The notes beneath the pieces are model-generated. The model saw only the letters and a program-made list of their open reading frames with translations, did no database searches and was not told where the DNA came from. DNA of 64,000 nucleotides, from the NCBI RefSeq assembly GCF_037975245.1, contig NC_092565.1, positions 18,455,999-18,519,998 on the forward strand. Reading direction: 5' to 3'. Positions 16,012-28,699 of the stretch are shown one piece after another. The DNA is from Apostichopus japonicus. Lineage: Eukaryota; Echinodermata; Holothuroidea; Aspidochirotida; Stichopodidae. How positions within the stretch are numbered: the first letter of the stretch is position 1; each line of letters begins with the position of its first letter. Both the position numbers and the translations under genes were made by a program.

Positions 16012-17915
16012 TGCGTACTTTTGTTTATTAGTCAAAGACCATTAATAACAATGAAAATGACTCTTAAGGTTTATTCAATAAACCACTATTATATTATGAA
16101 AACTTACTAATAAAGTCACCAATACAAACGGCTGCGTTGCCTTATAGTTTAGTACAAAGGTAATTACAAAGAGGTTATGAAAATAATAACATATTTCGTT
16201 TAAACCTGGAAAATTAAAGACAATACCCTTACAACAGCTTCGCTCCTTTTGCTCCTCCTCATTCTCATTCACACTGCGTTTCCTATAAACAAAATATTAA
16301 AATATTTGTATTCTTATGTTTGCTGACATTTTTCTCAGTCTTACAAAATTCACCGACAAGGCGGCTTCTTTGATCACCAGACAAAAAAGTTTAGCTATGG
16401 AATGGAGAGTTTTGTCAAGGTAATGAGTTAAGCAGTTTTCAGAAACGTTTCCTTTTGGAAATATTTGCTGATTTATTGCAAGAATTTGATGAAATTAAAG
16501 TTTTTGACCTTTCGAAGGGAAGTTTAAACTTCTTAATATATAATGAAAATTGTACATTGATAAGATTTTCTTTTCTCATTTTGCAACAAATATTAAAAAT
16601 ACAAACAAATATTTTCGTAATATTAATCATTTCTAGAAGAAATTATTGGATCATACTTAAAATTTAGAGTGGTCAAAACTTGAAACAGATAATGAAATCA
16701 GGGGCGTAGGAGCCGCAAAGGGGAGGGGTGGTTGATGGGTATTTACCTCACCCCTCCATTAGTTTACGACCAACAAAATCAAGACATGCATTTAAAACCT
16801 TAAAAATCGATATGAGAGAACATAGAAGTAGCTGAAAATACCGCACCTCCTGCCCCCCCCGCCACCCCCACCCCCTAATCCGCGAAATTCTACCAGGGCC
16901 ATGTAGCCCAACCAATGACAGTTTAACCCCCTCCTTTGCCCTATAATTTGAGATCATTAATCGAAAGCTGCACACAGAGTTGTGCATGCTGTGTGGTATA
17001 CACTTGCCGCTGTTTATTTTCCATATATAATAACTGTCTTGATTCAAACGTTAGAACAATAGACAGAGAACATTGTACTTTTACTAACGAATCTGGACAT
17101 ACCATGTTCTACAAAGGCTTCTGTTATTGCTACTTATTGCTACAAATTGAAAGTGTTCATTTAATAAATAGCCTATTAAAACAAAGACAAAAGCATTAAT
17201 ATCACATGCTAAAATCTGTCACTTTAATTTTAGTTTTAGAACTATTTTACCTTTTCCACACACCCCACGTCTCGTCCCCCCCCCCCCCCGCCCTCCCTTC
17301 TCCCATCCCCGCACATCTTCGTATTTTCATTCTCTACTATTTTATTTTTCATTCTTATTTTTGCCCCCTTTTTCATTTCCATATTAAGGTTATTGAAGAT
17401 GATTTGATAAGGAAAAAAGTACTGGAAAGTACTGGCAGCAGTTTTATAATCCAAACAAGTAAAACGCCTGGCTGAACACGACTACACATCCTCAGACAAG
17501 CTCTGTGGATTAACTAATAACTGTCAGAACCGGGACCACGTCAATCAATCTTTCATTGTCTTCATGAGCTTATTATCTGTAATATTAATCACCGGCCATG
17601 TTTGAGCACAGTTTGGTTTTGTCATTATTAGTGTTAATTTTGACTAAACACCCCAAGGTCTTAAAGGAACGCATCACTTTGGAGGGAACGAAGGCTCTTT
17701 GTATATATAACAGTCAAGAAAACAAAAAGTTGCGTTTTATATATAATCCATCAAACAGTTTGATTCTGTCCTATTCCAAGGATAAAGTCATAGATGTTGA
17801 ACAATTAGACACATCCATATATATATATATATATATAGATAGATAGATATACACAGAACTAGTATTGTTCGATACAGGTGACAAACGCCTATAGTGGAAT
17901 TACGACCTTCAATCA

Positions 17916-17991
17916 GCGTCCATGGCCTAGTGGTTAGGGTGTCCGCATATAAAGCGGGAGGCCCGGGTTCGAATCCCGGTGGAGTTTTTTT
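17916..17991 (+). tRNA. tRNA-like sequence / tRNA pseudogene with Pol III terminator
   Basis: Cloverleaf-like: D arm with A box TGGCCTAGTGG, five-pair anticodon stem TCCGC/GCGGG around a 7-base loop ATATAAA, T arm CCGGG-TTCGAAT-CCCGG with B box, then seven Ts (17985-17991) that would end Pol III transcription. The nominal anticodon would be AUA, which standard animal tRNA sets lack, and the outer acceptor pairs do not form (GCGTCCA against TGGAGTT). This is more likely a tRNA-derived repeat or pseudogene than a working tRNA. The opposite strand yields the misleading peptide PGFEPGPPALYADTLTTRP. Confidence 0.7.
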
Positions 17992-19160
17992 CACTGTTTG
18001 GATTTTACAACTCATTACGATTTCAATTATATATATATAGATCGAGGTGGAGAGGGGTTACTGTGATACAAGAGCACAAAAAGGGTTTGTTGATGAGCTC
18101 CCTCATTCGACATGCAACACCTTTGGCTACATTTTAAGATTAGGAAATAAAATGATAGCGTGTGACTTTGTCAGGGTATTCTTCAGATTACTAAAAACTT
18201 CAGAAAGTGTACGATTATGAAACAATATAATGAGGGTTGTATTATTTCCTTTAAATAAGTGAGAATTTTAGACAATAACATAATCATCCATTACGTTAGA
18301 TTTATATTGTCTAGATGGCAAAACAATTGCATTATTTCCATTTTTTTTTTAAAGCATATATATTTCGACATATCTCTTCTTCGTCATATCAACAAAATAG
18401 TACTGCTGAAAACAGTTTCCTCTTTTTTTCAGCTCAGAAACAGCTTTTATTCTCTTCACTACACTTAGTAACTTAATATTGATCGGACTTTAATGAATGT
18501 CTAACTGATAATGTGGTAGATATTTTGTGACTTGGCTTAACTTCGACAGATATAGTCAGCAAGTCACTAAAACCTTCTGAGTAGTTATAAGAATGACTGG
18601 CTTCTCCCATCAATCTGGACCCTTTAGTTCATATTACTGGCCTGCCTTCCGGGACGATACTGAACTAGCCCCCCCCCCCCCCAAACCACCCGGTATAATT
18701 GAGACGTTAACAGATGAACAAACAAAACATCATTTTACGTGGTTTAGCAGGGGAGTTGCTAGGGTCTTATGATGGCGGGGGGGGGGGGGGAATCATACCA
18801 TTCCAACTAGAATCATAATATTCCACCTGGGTGGATTCGTAAGGAGGGGGTGCAGTATCGCAAGTGCGAAATTTTCAGCAGCATAACACGAGTGGGTTGT
18901 TAATTTTTTGTATACCATAAATATGTTATACCGGGTTCGTATAGTAATATGCTAAGGTGCTAAATCGAACGCCAATCGACAATTGGCGGTATTCAGACAA
19001 TTTAAAAATTAGTTTGATAGATTATCAACTTCATTATGGGTTATAGAAACAGGATATCGGTTAATTTTAAGTTCGAATTTCATCAAATCTTGTAATAATG
19101 TAAGCCTAAATTTAGAAATAGGCTAATATTATTGACTCATAAATCAGAATTATCCTGTCG
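17992..19160. other. Intergenic, no gene seen
   Basis: AT-rich with homopolymer C (about 18669) and G (about 18778) runs. Nothing coding is recognised. Confidence 0.55.
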
Positions 19161-19442
19161 AGAGTGCGATAGTAGTAGTAGTAAGTTGATCTCGTCTATC
19201 CGACATGCTCAGTGATTAACCTCTGCCACGTATCACGATCTTGCGCAAGGTTTATTGCTTCCTCAAAATTGTTAATATTAACGTCTTTAAATTGCGGCCT
19301 TATTTTTCCAAGCAAGGTAGTCACGGGCCTTCCTACTGGTTTAGCAGTATGTCTCAGTGCTCCTCTTAAAGCAACCTTTGCTGGAGCGTCCTCCGGAAGT
19401 CTTGCTACATGACCGAAAAATCTCAATCTTCTAGAGTGCGAT
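19161..19442 (-). mobile_element. 5'-truncated non-LTR retrotransposon with 10-bp target duplication
   Basis: A - strand open frame (about 19196-19437) encodes the C-terminal end of an endonuclease/reverse-transcriptase polyprotein, with the characteristic FFGHVARLPED, a GRPVTTL segment and a LAQDRDTWQRLI ending before a TAG stop. The insert is bounded by perfect direct repeats AGAGTGCGAT at 19161-19170 and 19433-19442. The 3' end, on the - strand, is a short (CTA)n tail. Extreme 5' truncation, a microsatellite tail and target duplication fit target-primed reverse transcription. The clade (RTE-, CR1- or L2-like) is undetermined. Confidence 0.85.
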
Positions 19443-20940
19443 CAGCTAAATTATTTTAAGAGACGATGCATAGATATAATTTTCCAACTGTCATGTTTTG
19501 GACCACCAATTTTCCAACTATTGAAGATTCAAGCCAATTATTGGTGGGTGAGATACCCCCCCCCCCCTGTATCTACGTTATTATACTGTTATATATTTGA
19601 ATTCACAGTGTACTCTAAGTGCTTCGAAATTGTTCCTCATATTCATAGTAAAAACCGTAAGTTGTCATTGGCGATTATTATTTGGGGTCCATGTGGATAT
19701 TTTTTTCCTTTAAGATTTACTTACACAAATCATAACCTTTTTATAAAATACCCACCTGCACAATTATACAATCCATATTTATTTACATTACTTTCCGCTT
19801 ACTTATTAACAGCCAAATCTTATTTTATTTCATCTTATTTTATAGTTTCTTCATTCCACCTCCCCCCTTTTTCCATAAAAGTGGAAGGTCGTCGCTAATC
19901 TCATACATTAATGTTGCAATGGAATTATCCACAACTTTGGAAATATTGCCTCAAAAAGTGCAATTAATTGGTTTAATATAATTCTAGAAACGCATTTGAG
20001 ATATTCTAATGAGCTATTCTATACATCATTGCACTCGAAATGATCTATGTTCTACAACTCAAGAAATATTTCTCAAAAGCAAGACAAGAAACAGGAATGG
20101 CTTGTACCAGCATCCTTATAATTTCCGATAAATAACAAAACCTAAGCCTGTCTCGTGATTAAAGTTTCACCAACAACAACGAGACACCAATGAAAATAAA
20201 TAATATTTATTTTCTTCTGGGTGATTTGTAGATTTGTTTTTCTTAGTGATGACCATCTTGATACATAAAGAATGGTAATAGAATTACTCTGGGATAACTT
20301 TCTCTCCAATAATTATCAGCTTACATATTCCGTGACATTTTACAGACCATAATAATAGTACTGTCGTAAATTTGCTACAAAGAGAATCCTGACAAAACCA
20401 AGATAATTTTCGCACTCTACTTTCAGACTCTGGTTCGTCTGCTTTCGTCTTCTTTTGACTTTATCACTTGTTTATCTGTGTTGTACAAAATCTTATATAG
20501 TTTTATACTCTGCTTCTATCTATAGGTTACTATCGATATACGTCAGGCCGTCCAAGTTTTATGCTTTTGGGGACAAATTGGGGGGGACATTACTATTTAG
20601 AAAATTTATGAATATTTATCAAGCTAAATTCGAGAGCATTATTAAAATATCTTTGCTTAGAAAATGATGCAAATCTTTACCATAATACTGAACTCGTTCC
20701 GCTCAATTGAACAAGAATATTGCGCGTCAATTCCAAACGATACCGTATGGCTTACGTTACCAGTTCCAAATATGTTTATAACCACGTTAGAATCGAGTAG
20801 GATAACAATATGATTGGATCTATATAGTACTGGTGGACATAGTGCGGCCCTATTAGCAAACTTTCCAGCGTCTGCGAAAAGCTTTTTATGATCATACTAA
20901 TGAGGCCCGCAGAACTTTCTGGCAAGGACAACATTGAAAG

Positions 20941-20946
20941 ATGTAT

Positions 20947-21013
<67 letters not shown>
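20941..21013. repeat. (TA)n microsatellite
   Basis: Alternating TA with a few AAATA interruptions. Confidence 0.93.
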
Positions 21014-21596
21014 CTCACAGTACTTAAACATGCTGTGCCCCGCGGATTGCGGACAAAGTTTTATGGCGGCCCGTAAGATCCATTTTGTGACCACGCATGA
21101 TCTATATAGAGGACGGAAAATACGTCAGCAAACTGGAGTAGTATTAATAATTGAGAGGGTGCAACCTTACTTTAAATACAAGGACCTGGTTTCAACCAAC
21201 CGCACCATTACATCAGTGTTAAAGGATGCCTCTAAGCAGAATTTTAGTCTTGACATGTTATAATCCGAGTAAATAAGAAAAACAATGGTGTGCTGTTATT
21301 GTTTCTATACCTAATCCGGTTTTCAAGATACTCGCGCTCAATCCTAGGAATGCTCCTTTAAGGCTAAATTATTTATGATGACTTAATCTGTTAATGTTAA
21401 CCCTTTGTTTTATCAATTCTATCAGCCAAAACATGTTCGTTTAACCCTATATATATATAACGGCTTAATAACACGGCACACACTGGATGAGAGTTAACAC
21501 CATTTTGTCTGCAGACTAATTGTGTTGCATTTGAGGAACTGACGTAAATGGTCTGTGTTTTAGAATATATAGTTCAGTCGCTATAACTGAAGCACT

Positions 21597-21660
21597 TAGG
21601 CCCTATTGGTAGATCATAGGGTACGCACATAGAGCGGGTGCTTGTTTTCGAAGCACGGGG
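21597..21660 (+). pseudogene. Possible decayed tRNA-like sequence
   Basis: AGGCCCTATTGGTAGATCAT, GGGTACGCACATAGAGCGGG and TTTTCGAAGCACGG line up, with changes, to the D arm, anticodon arm and T arm of the tRNA-like sequence at 17916. The resemblance is partial. Confidence 0.35.
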
Positions 21661-22912
21661 GGGGGGGCGGGGGGTGTTTCCGTTCTTGTTTTCAAAATGT
21701 CAAAACTATTTATATGTTGTATATGTCTTTTGCAAATCATTTCTACATTGATAATATTCAGATAAAATATAAATGTTTACTTTTCATCATTTGCCTCAAA
21801 AAATATTTTCATGTTAGCTATAATCCTTAATATTTCATCCATTTGAATAACGCGTAATCACATAAAGGGAGATGTGTCTCTTTTGTTTCATAAGTTACTG
21901 CTTGTATCACTTTAAAACGTATAAACAGAGTACAGTTTATACGAAATATCTGTTATCCATCGCAAACTAAACTTTCAACGGGTGAGCTCCGCATAGATAA
22001 TCTCATCCATAACGGATCCGATCATCAAGGTCACCGTTATTAACATTTATTTCTACTTTGACATTTCGAAAAATTGACTAATTAACCATAATTTTAACAT
22101 TGCCCTTTTCTCCCAAAATGAACAGAGAGCGATTTCTTTTTTTTCCTGGTGAAATATCGCGTATCTCCCCATGGTGACCTTCAGTGTTGACCACCACGCG
22201 TAACTTCTCATATGTTCCCCTCACAAAACTTCTAGAAGATATAGAAAGAGATAAAGATCATGGAATTAAGATTACAAAAATATACTTACATGGAGAGACA
22301 GAGAGGGCGATTGATGTGAATAGAAAAAACAATATGTTAATCTACCGCAAAACAATGATGATGTAAATATAGAATTAGAGGGGCACGATAGGAAGAAATA
22401 TTGATGGCGCTGTATGCGTGAAGTCGTTGTTTTTTATCCTTGGCTCTCTGAAAAGACGGAATTTTTAAGAGAGACGTTGAATACCAACTTATTCTAAGCT
22501 GAATTGATCGTTCCAGTCACGTGATGTTACGTCAACGAAAGTTATTGTTCTCTCTGGAAATGCATCTAAGAAGACAGATGAAGAAGACCTCGCCAAAATA
22601 TCACCAGGGGTCAAGAAGTTAAGAGAAGCCTTCGAATTCCTCTCTCCTCCAATGCTAAGACACATATCGTGTTCATACGTATAAGTAATCAATATCACAT
22701 TAGCGTTTCCAGGGGACTAAATCTTTCAAACAGTCTGTAACCAGTCGATTTAACCCCCTTAGCAACCAGCAGGAAACAGAAAGAACTCTTTCGCCTAAGA
22801 TCATTTGAAGTTCGGCCATTGTTGTAGTTGATATCGTTCGTGTATAGTATAAATTGAACAGACTATAGCAGGTTTAAAATTTGCGCCAATTCGAGCACAT
22901 GACTAGAAATAC

Positions 22913-23092
22913 ACTAAGATCAGTCCCTAAGTCTCGTCAAGACTAAGTCCTGTTAAGCTACTTAGTGAAGCGTGGACTAAGTCTTGTACGCGACTTAGTG
23001 ATCTTTGTGAAACCGGCACTTAGTCCTATCCACTAAGACGCGTCTTAAGACCACTAAGACGCAGCTTAGTGCTTTGTGTAACAGTCCCCTGG
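22913..23092. repeat. Cluster of CTTAGT/ACTAAG inverted motifs (probable MITE fragment)
   Basis: About a dozen occurrences of ACTAAG or CTTAGT in both orientations within 180 bases, including CACTAAGACGCGTCTTA and CACTAAGACGCAGCTTAGTG, so several overlapping hairpins can form. It ends with GTGTAACAGTCCCCTGG. The density suggests a miniature inverted-repeat element; clear outer ends and target duplication were not found. Confidence 0.6.
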
Positions 23093-23185
23093 AAAGGACC
23101 AAACCAAAAAATGGACTTGGAGTAAAGTACGGGCTACGTGAGCTCTACAATGGAGCAACTCTAGGCTAGACAAACCAAAATGGAC

Positions 23186-23297
23186 GCTGAGACAGACAGA
23201 CATACAAACAGACAGACAGGCAGACAGACAGGCAGACAGGCAGACAGACAGGCAGAGAGACAGGCAGACAGACAGGCAGACAGACAGGCAGAGAGAC
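23186..23297. repeat. (CAGA/CAGG)n microsatellite
   Basis: Tetranucleotide CAGA and CAGG repeats on the + strand. The long Cys/Leu/Ser/Val frames on the opposite strand and the Gln/Arg/Asp frame on this strand are repeat artefacts. Confidence 0.95.
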
Positions 23298-24186
23298 ACA
23301 GGACAATGTTGGATGCAATTTTGATCAAAACAATCCAAATCCAAATTGAGACGGACAACCTAAGTTAGGAGTAACATGACAGTGTTAGAATTGCCTGCCA
23401 GTTTACAAGTACATTGTATGGTATCAAAGAATCCTTCGCTCGTCAAAACCAAGTTACGTCTAAAATTGAGCATTCTGTTAAAGACCAATCAATACTGCCC
23501 CCAACTCTGCTGGAAGTTCAGATAATGATCAACCATGAACACCTTATAACAAACGTTGTACTGCCCCTTTAATAGTTCTTATCCACAATAAGACGTTTAA
23601 TTGTCTAACATAAAGCTCCTGAAAGTCTTTAACAAATTCAGAAGAATCGGAACCTTCATGGCAATTTATTTTTTGTTTCAGTACTTCGAAGCCTGTTAAA
23701 CTCTGCCACCAATACTGATGGATTTTAAACTTTTTTTTTTCTTCTAATTTTCTTTCTCATGATACTAGAGATAAACTAAATGCCTATGTCTAGTAATTAT
23801 GTATATTAAAGGGATCTTGTGAGCTGCTCTGTAGCCCAAAGCGACTTTGTTTTATGTGTTGATTATATTGCAATCTACATTGACATTATACTTGAAAATT
23901 TACGAATACGTCAAGACCACTATCGAAAGTTTGGAGAGAGAAAAATGTTGCTGTTTGTTTATGATTAATACTATTAATTCATTTGTTTGTTTTATCGCCA
24001 ATTGTGTACAATGGGAAAGGAAGTCTCCTATAAAGTCTTAAAAAGACTTAACAAGGTAGGAGACTCCCTGGGAGAAAAGAAAAAAAAAATGTACAAATCT
24101 ATATAATACAGTATATACGTAAGGAAAATATACAGTAATAATATCCTAATGATGCTGAGATGGATACGTGAATAGATTATATAATA

Positions 24187-24945
24187 CTAGTTACGATTTA
24201 ATAAATTCCTTTTCAAATGTCTGGTGAATGTGGGTTTTGAAGTTATAGACTTCAACTTTTTTGATAGCTCATTGCAAATTTGTATTGCTCTATTACGAAA
24301 ACCGAATTTCCCTGTTACTATGGTAAAAATTGCAATGAGCGTTGTCGGCTTGTCTTGTGTGATGGTTATGTAAGACTCTGTTACTACATATAAAGTCATT
24401 AAAAGTGACTGGCAGTAATCCATTCCATGCTTTGTAAGCAAAGGTAGCAACCTTGACTGTTTTAATATCACCAAGTTTTAATAAATTTAGGGACTTAAAA
24501 AGTCCACTATAGTATGTTCAAGTGGTGGGGCATTAGCAATGTGATGTATCAGCCCTCTTTTGGAGAATATTTAGGAATTCATTCATTATTCATTATTTAT
24601 TTGATCCAAGACATAAACAATACAAACATTACAAAAGACAATAGGATCTGGATGAACAAAAGGAAACTAAATTCCTATAGCCCAAAGGCCTGTGCACCCA
24701 AAGGCGGTCAATGTTAACATTGTATGTACCAGACCAAATAGTTGTACAGTAGGATAGGTGTGGCAGAACTAGTGTTTGATAAAGCATTCTAAGGACATGC
24801 TGTGGGAGGAAATATTTCAGTTTAGATAATATACCAGTATTTTTAGGTACATTGTTACATACTGACGAAATATGGTTATTCCAAGAAAGTTTGCAATAGA
24901 CCTAGAAAGTGTCTGGACGGTGAATTTTTAAGAATTGTATGGGAA
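24187..24945 (-). mobile_element. Decayed non-LTR retrotransposon, reverse-transcriptase C-terminal region
   Basis: Read on the - strand, 24700-24890 gives an open stretch with LSWNNHISSVCNNV, then GILSKLKYFLPQHVLRMLYQ and TLVLPHLSYCTTIWSG, the classic thumb/C-terminal signature of CR1/Jockey-type reverse transcriptases. Further along (about 24440-24187) come AYKAWNGLLPVTFNDF, an HNHHTRQA segment and, after a frameshift, KFGFRNRAIQICNELSKKLK and a stop. Upstream of LSWNN a TAG replaces the expected glycine of an FLGV-like motif. Several frame breaks show a dead copy. Confidence 0.8.
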
Positions 24946-27900
24946 TTATTAATTATTCGCTTAGTTTACTCTCAAATAGAAACTTTATATAAGAGGTTGT
25001 CGTATTTGGAACAATTCTAATCTTATTTGAAAAGTTCGTGGTTTTGAGGTTCGCTAACATTTCCAGGAGTTGGCGACAATAGATAAAGAGCTACTTGGAT
25101 GGGTTTCTATACACGGTAAACTTGGTTTTCCAGCCGCTTCGATTAATGAATCACCGATGTTCATGGGATAATTTCTCCAAAACCTAAAAGTGGTATTGGA
25201 AAGTACAAAGTAGCCTAATAGTATAATTGTTTCTTTAATGTTCTATAAGATATTAAGTTTATAATTATCGAGCTAAAGTCATCCTTTGATTTACCGGATA
25301 AAACTTTTGCCTCAACATGAAAATTATATTGAATATAAGATATTCTAAAGTGATAATTGGAACCCCTCCCCAACCCCCCCCCCCCCCAACTCCCGCCCCA
25401 ATATCGTGTTCTTGACTCGATATAAATTGAATGAATGGAACCTATTTTGAACGTTGTTCAACCCTTGATTCTCCCAGGGGTGGATTATAGTAGGTGGTCT
25501 GTGACGTCATAACTTCCTTAAACCACCTAATACTTTTCTTCTTGTCGACTTATCCTTGAAACTTCAAACATTTGGAATATTTGATAAGCTGTCCAGTTTC
25601 AGTGTATTTACAATTTCATCAAAGTGCGACTTGTTTGTATCAATATTATTTTCCTCTGTGAATAAGTGAGTTAAAACATTATAAAGAAACACAGAAATAG
25701 TTTCACCATAATTGCCGTTAAAATGACACTATTCACCATGTTGTTGCCAGATACATTTACAAAGTACCAGCAGATTTGGAGAAAATAAAAATTATAGACC
25801 TATCTCGGCAATGAAGAAAGAAAATTCTCTGAGGTTGTGGTTTTTGACCTAAAGGTGCAGAAAATTTCCAAAAAATTGATTAAGGAATGAACTTAAGCGA
25901 CCGGAATATCCCTTAAAAATTGTCTTGTCTGCGTCTCCATTCAACTCAAATTAAAAAAAGTAAGTAGATTATCCTTTCCTCCAAAAAAAAAAAGAAAAAA
26001 AAGTGACATTTACATCCTTAACAAGATAGTGTTCTCGATTTCTCCTCGTTGACTTAAAAACAATTAAAACTTTTTACCCCTTCGTGAGAAGCCGACAAGA
26101 ATTCTTTTCCTTCCATGGTCTACTCTTCTTTAAAATTTAATTTAATGAAGTTATTAATCACACTAAATTAACGTCATTCAAACAGAAAGTTTAATCTTAC
26201 ACCTTTCCTAGTCACGGTCAAAAATCATCTCACTTCTTCTTTGTTTTTAGTCGTAACTGATACAAAAGTAACGTCATCAATAACAAAGTAAGCAAAGAAA
26301 AGTTACTAAAAATTAACATTAAAAAGATCCTTGTTTTTTTTTTCAAACCTTAGAATTTTCTTTCTTTCATACAGACAAAAGGATCAGACAAAAACTAAAG
26401 TTTATCTTTGATTCTTTGAAGTCGTTAGAGCGACGGATGTGTACAAGGGCCTCATGTGTTTGCAGATACTTATATTCTGTCTAAGCTAACGACATATTTG
26501 TTCCAAGTCGGTGAGAATAAATAGCCCATACGAGAAAGAGACAATTAACCTTTTTTGAAATATACTCTCTTAGCTAGAATGTAAGCCAGAAGTCACCGGC
26601 ACTTAACCAAAGAAGTAAAAAAAAAAAAAAAAAAACATGAATGTAAGAAAAAGGAATTCACGCACCAATGCGTAAAGCGCAGAACTTGCATCACTCAAAA
26701 CGAGTCTTGGCTGGCCGCGGGCAACGGTGTAACATGCGGTTGCTTGACACAGGCTGTTTAACTGGTTTTTAGGCTTGTAGATATTTAGTTATCCGTCAAA
26801 TTCGACGGGGCTCTTTAAGTCAAGTCTTGGAAATATGAATTAATCTCTCTCTTGTCTCCAATTGGGCGTGAATTCTGGGTGTTTGTGCGGTTATTAGCAT
26901 GGGAATGAGCTTCAATATGGAGTCAACTGTTTTTACGTTATTATATGCTTGGCTTGATCTGTGTACCTGAACGAGGAAGAACTCATATTAACGTTTAATA
27001 CTTGGCGTATAAAATGCGACCGATGATACATATCATCAACAACAAAAAAACAGGAAGAAAACGAGAAAAGTATGCACTATTTGGAGAAACCAGTTATGAC
27101 GATAAAACGGTTTAGGAGGTAGAAATGAAAAAAATAGTTCAGCGAACCTTAAGCAAAAAGGCCAAAAATAAATGGTGGTTATTTCGTCTTAATATTTTGA
27201 ATTTTTACGATGTGTTAAAATGTATGTTAATCAAAGCGTAAAATTAGCAGAGCACACATATTTTTTTTAAACGTTGACTTTTGACAAGTTCACTCAAACT
27301 TAAACTCAATATATTTGTTGATATAATTTTTTTTTATTCCTATGCGTAATTTTTGCATTCCTATGCAAATGTAATTATTTTTTATAACCTGCCATGTAGT
27401 CTAATAAAACTGGCGCCTTCTAAGTGTCATAAAGAAAAAGTAATAAAGAATTTGGATCACTTGACATTTCCGTAAATCGAGTGATTCCTTTGTGAGATGG
27501 AAATTTAAATACGGCATTGAACTTTACGGGAAGTTTGATAACTTTTTTGCGTAAGGGCGAAAAACTCGCTTTGTTGACTTGCGCAAGAATATCCACAGCA
27601 GGTATAGTTATAGTTCATTGTAAGAAACAGTGTTTGGTTTTTAAAACAGTTGCCTCTATTTAGGGATAAGGATGACGGATCTTGAAGCTAATTAATAAAT
27701 GTATACCTACATAAATACATACATAAATGCATACACATACAGATATACATACATACGCACACACGTACACACACAAACACGCATACATACATATATATAT
27801 ATACATACATTATATTGATAATATTATACTTTTACAAAGTGCTGGTACCCATTTATGAACTGAATGTTGGAAGGTTTCAAGCCCCTTAAAGTGTTTGCTA

Positions 27901-28699
27901 GTTGGGTTGTCTTTATGTGAAGTATGTTAAATATTTTCGGTTCAAATTCCTAAATTGCCAAATTCGTTTCGCGGTGTTGCCTGAAATTCAGTTAAAGGAG
28001 AAGGGAGGCGTACTTTTGGGAAATGTGAGATTTGAGGTTGTTTTGCTCTGAAGAACATTAATGAATATCATCTTGGTATATAACGTCATATTATTAATGG
28101 GGTATCCTTCTCTAGAAAGTATCTAAATCTTCTTCATATGATCTTTAGATTTGTCTTACGCCCGGCCAGTGCTGACATTTCTATGTGTTTATATCATATC
28201 AAATTTATATGATTTGTATAATATATAATTTATATTTATATATAAGTCGATCGAGTGATACGCTGTGAGACAACCGTCACATATGTTCAAGACTCAGGAT
28301 TCAGTATAATTTGTTGCATATTTGTTAAAAGCAATCAAATAAAATATGATGGTAGTTTGGATGGTAAAAAAAAACCCGCAGAGAGACAGATGGTTCTTTT
28401 AATATCTGAAACGGAAGTTACCACACCTCTCAACATGTTGGTAGGCCAGGGATATGAAGTAACTAGTCTAGAAATAATAATTCAGCAGATATCCTAACGG
28501 GGCTGCCCAAGGAGGAATCGGGTAGGGATACTCTCAAGTAAATGGTAAGAAAAACATTGCTTTCTTTTTGTAAATTCGTCATGTAAATTAAGTTGAAGTA
28601 TTCACGAATTCGGTTGCCTTGGTTGGGACACTTTCGTCTCCCTCAAATAAGCTCAAGTGAGGAAACAAAACTATTTGATATCTTTGTTACAACAGAAAT
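24946..28699. other. Intergenic, no gene seen
   Basis: AT-rich. It contains one copy of the F repeat (25475-25830) and CATA-rich simple sequence near 27700-27810. I found no exon with conserved protein signature. Confidence 0.55.
25475..25830 (+). repeat. Dispersed repeat F, copy 1
   Basis: Shares, in order, GGTGGTCTGTGACGTCAT, TATCCTTGAAAC, CATTTGGAATATTTG, TCATCAAAGTG, TTTTCCTCTGTGAATAA and GTTGCCAGATACATTTACAAA with copies near 39850-40680, 41260-41430 and 52940-53400. There is no coding content; probably a non-autonomous transposon. Confidence 0.75.

Larger units (their letters stand above)
14641..17915. other. Intergenic, no gene seen
   Basis: AT-rich DNA with TA-rich simple repeats at 15830-16011 and C-runs near 16852 and 17278. 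A CAGGGGCGTAGGAGCC motif at 16700 looks like one end of a hAT-like miniature element; no second end was found. Confidence 0.5.
19443..22912. other. Intergenic, no gene seen
   Basis: AT-rich DNA with a (TA)n cluster at 20941-21013 and C/G runs near 19557 and 21658. No exon is recognised on either strand. Confidence 0.5.

Noticed and set aside
17788..18015. - strand peptide with PPGFEPGPPALYADTLTTRP
   Set aside because: It is the antisense of the tRNA-like sequence at 17916-17986; matches in databases would reflect the same artefact.
23066..23368. Cys/Leu/Ser-rich frames (- strand) and a Gln/Asp/Arg-rich frame (+ strand)
   Set aside because: They arise from the CAGA/CAGG tetranucleotide repeat and appear in more than one register.
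28255..28497. 80-codon open frame on the + strand
   Set aside because: No recognisable motif, no splice signals in keeping with the frame, and unremarkable codon use.
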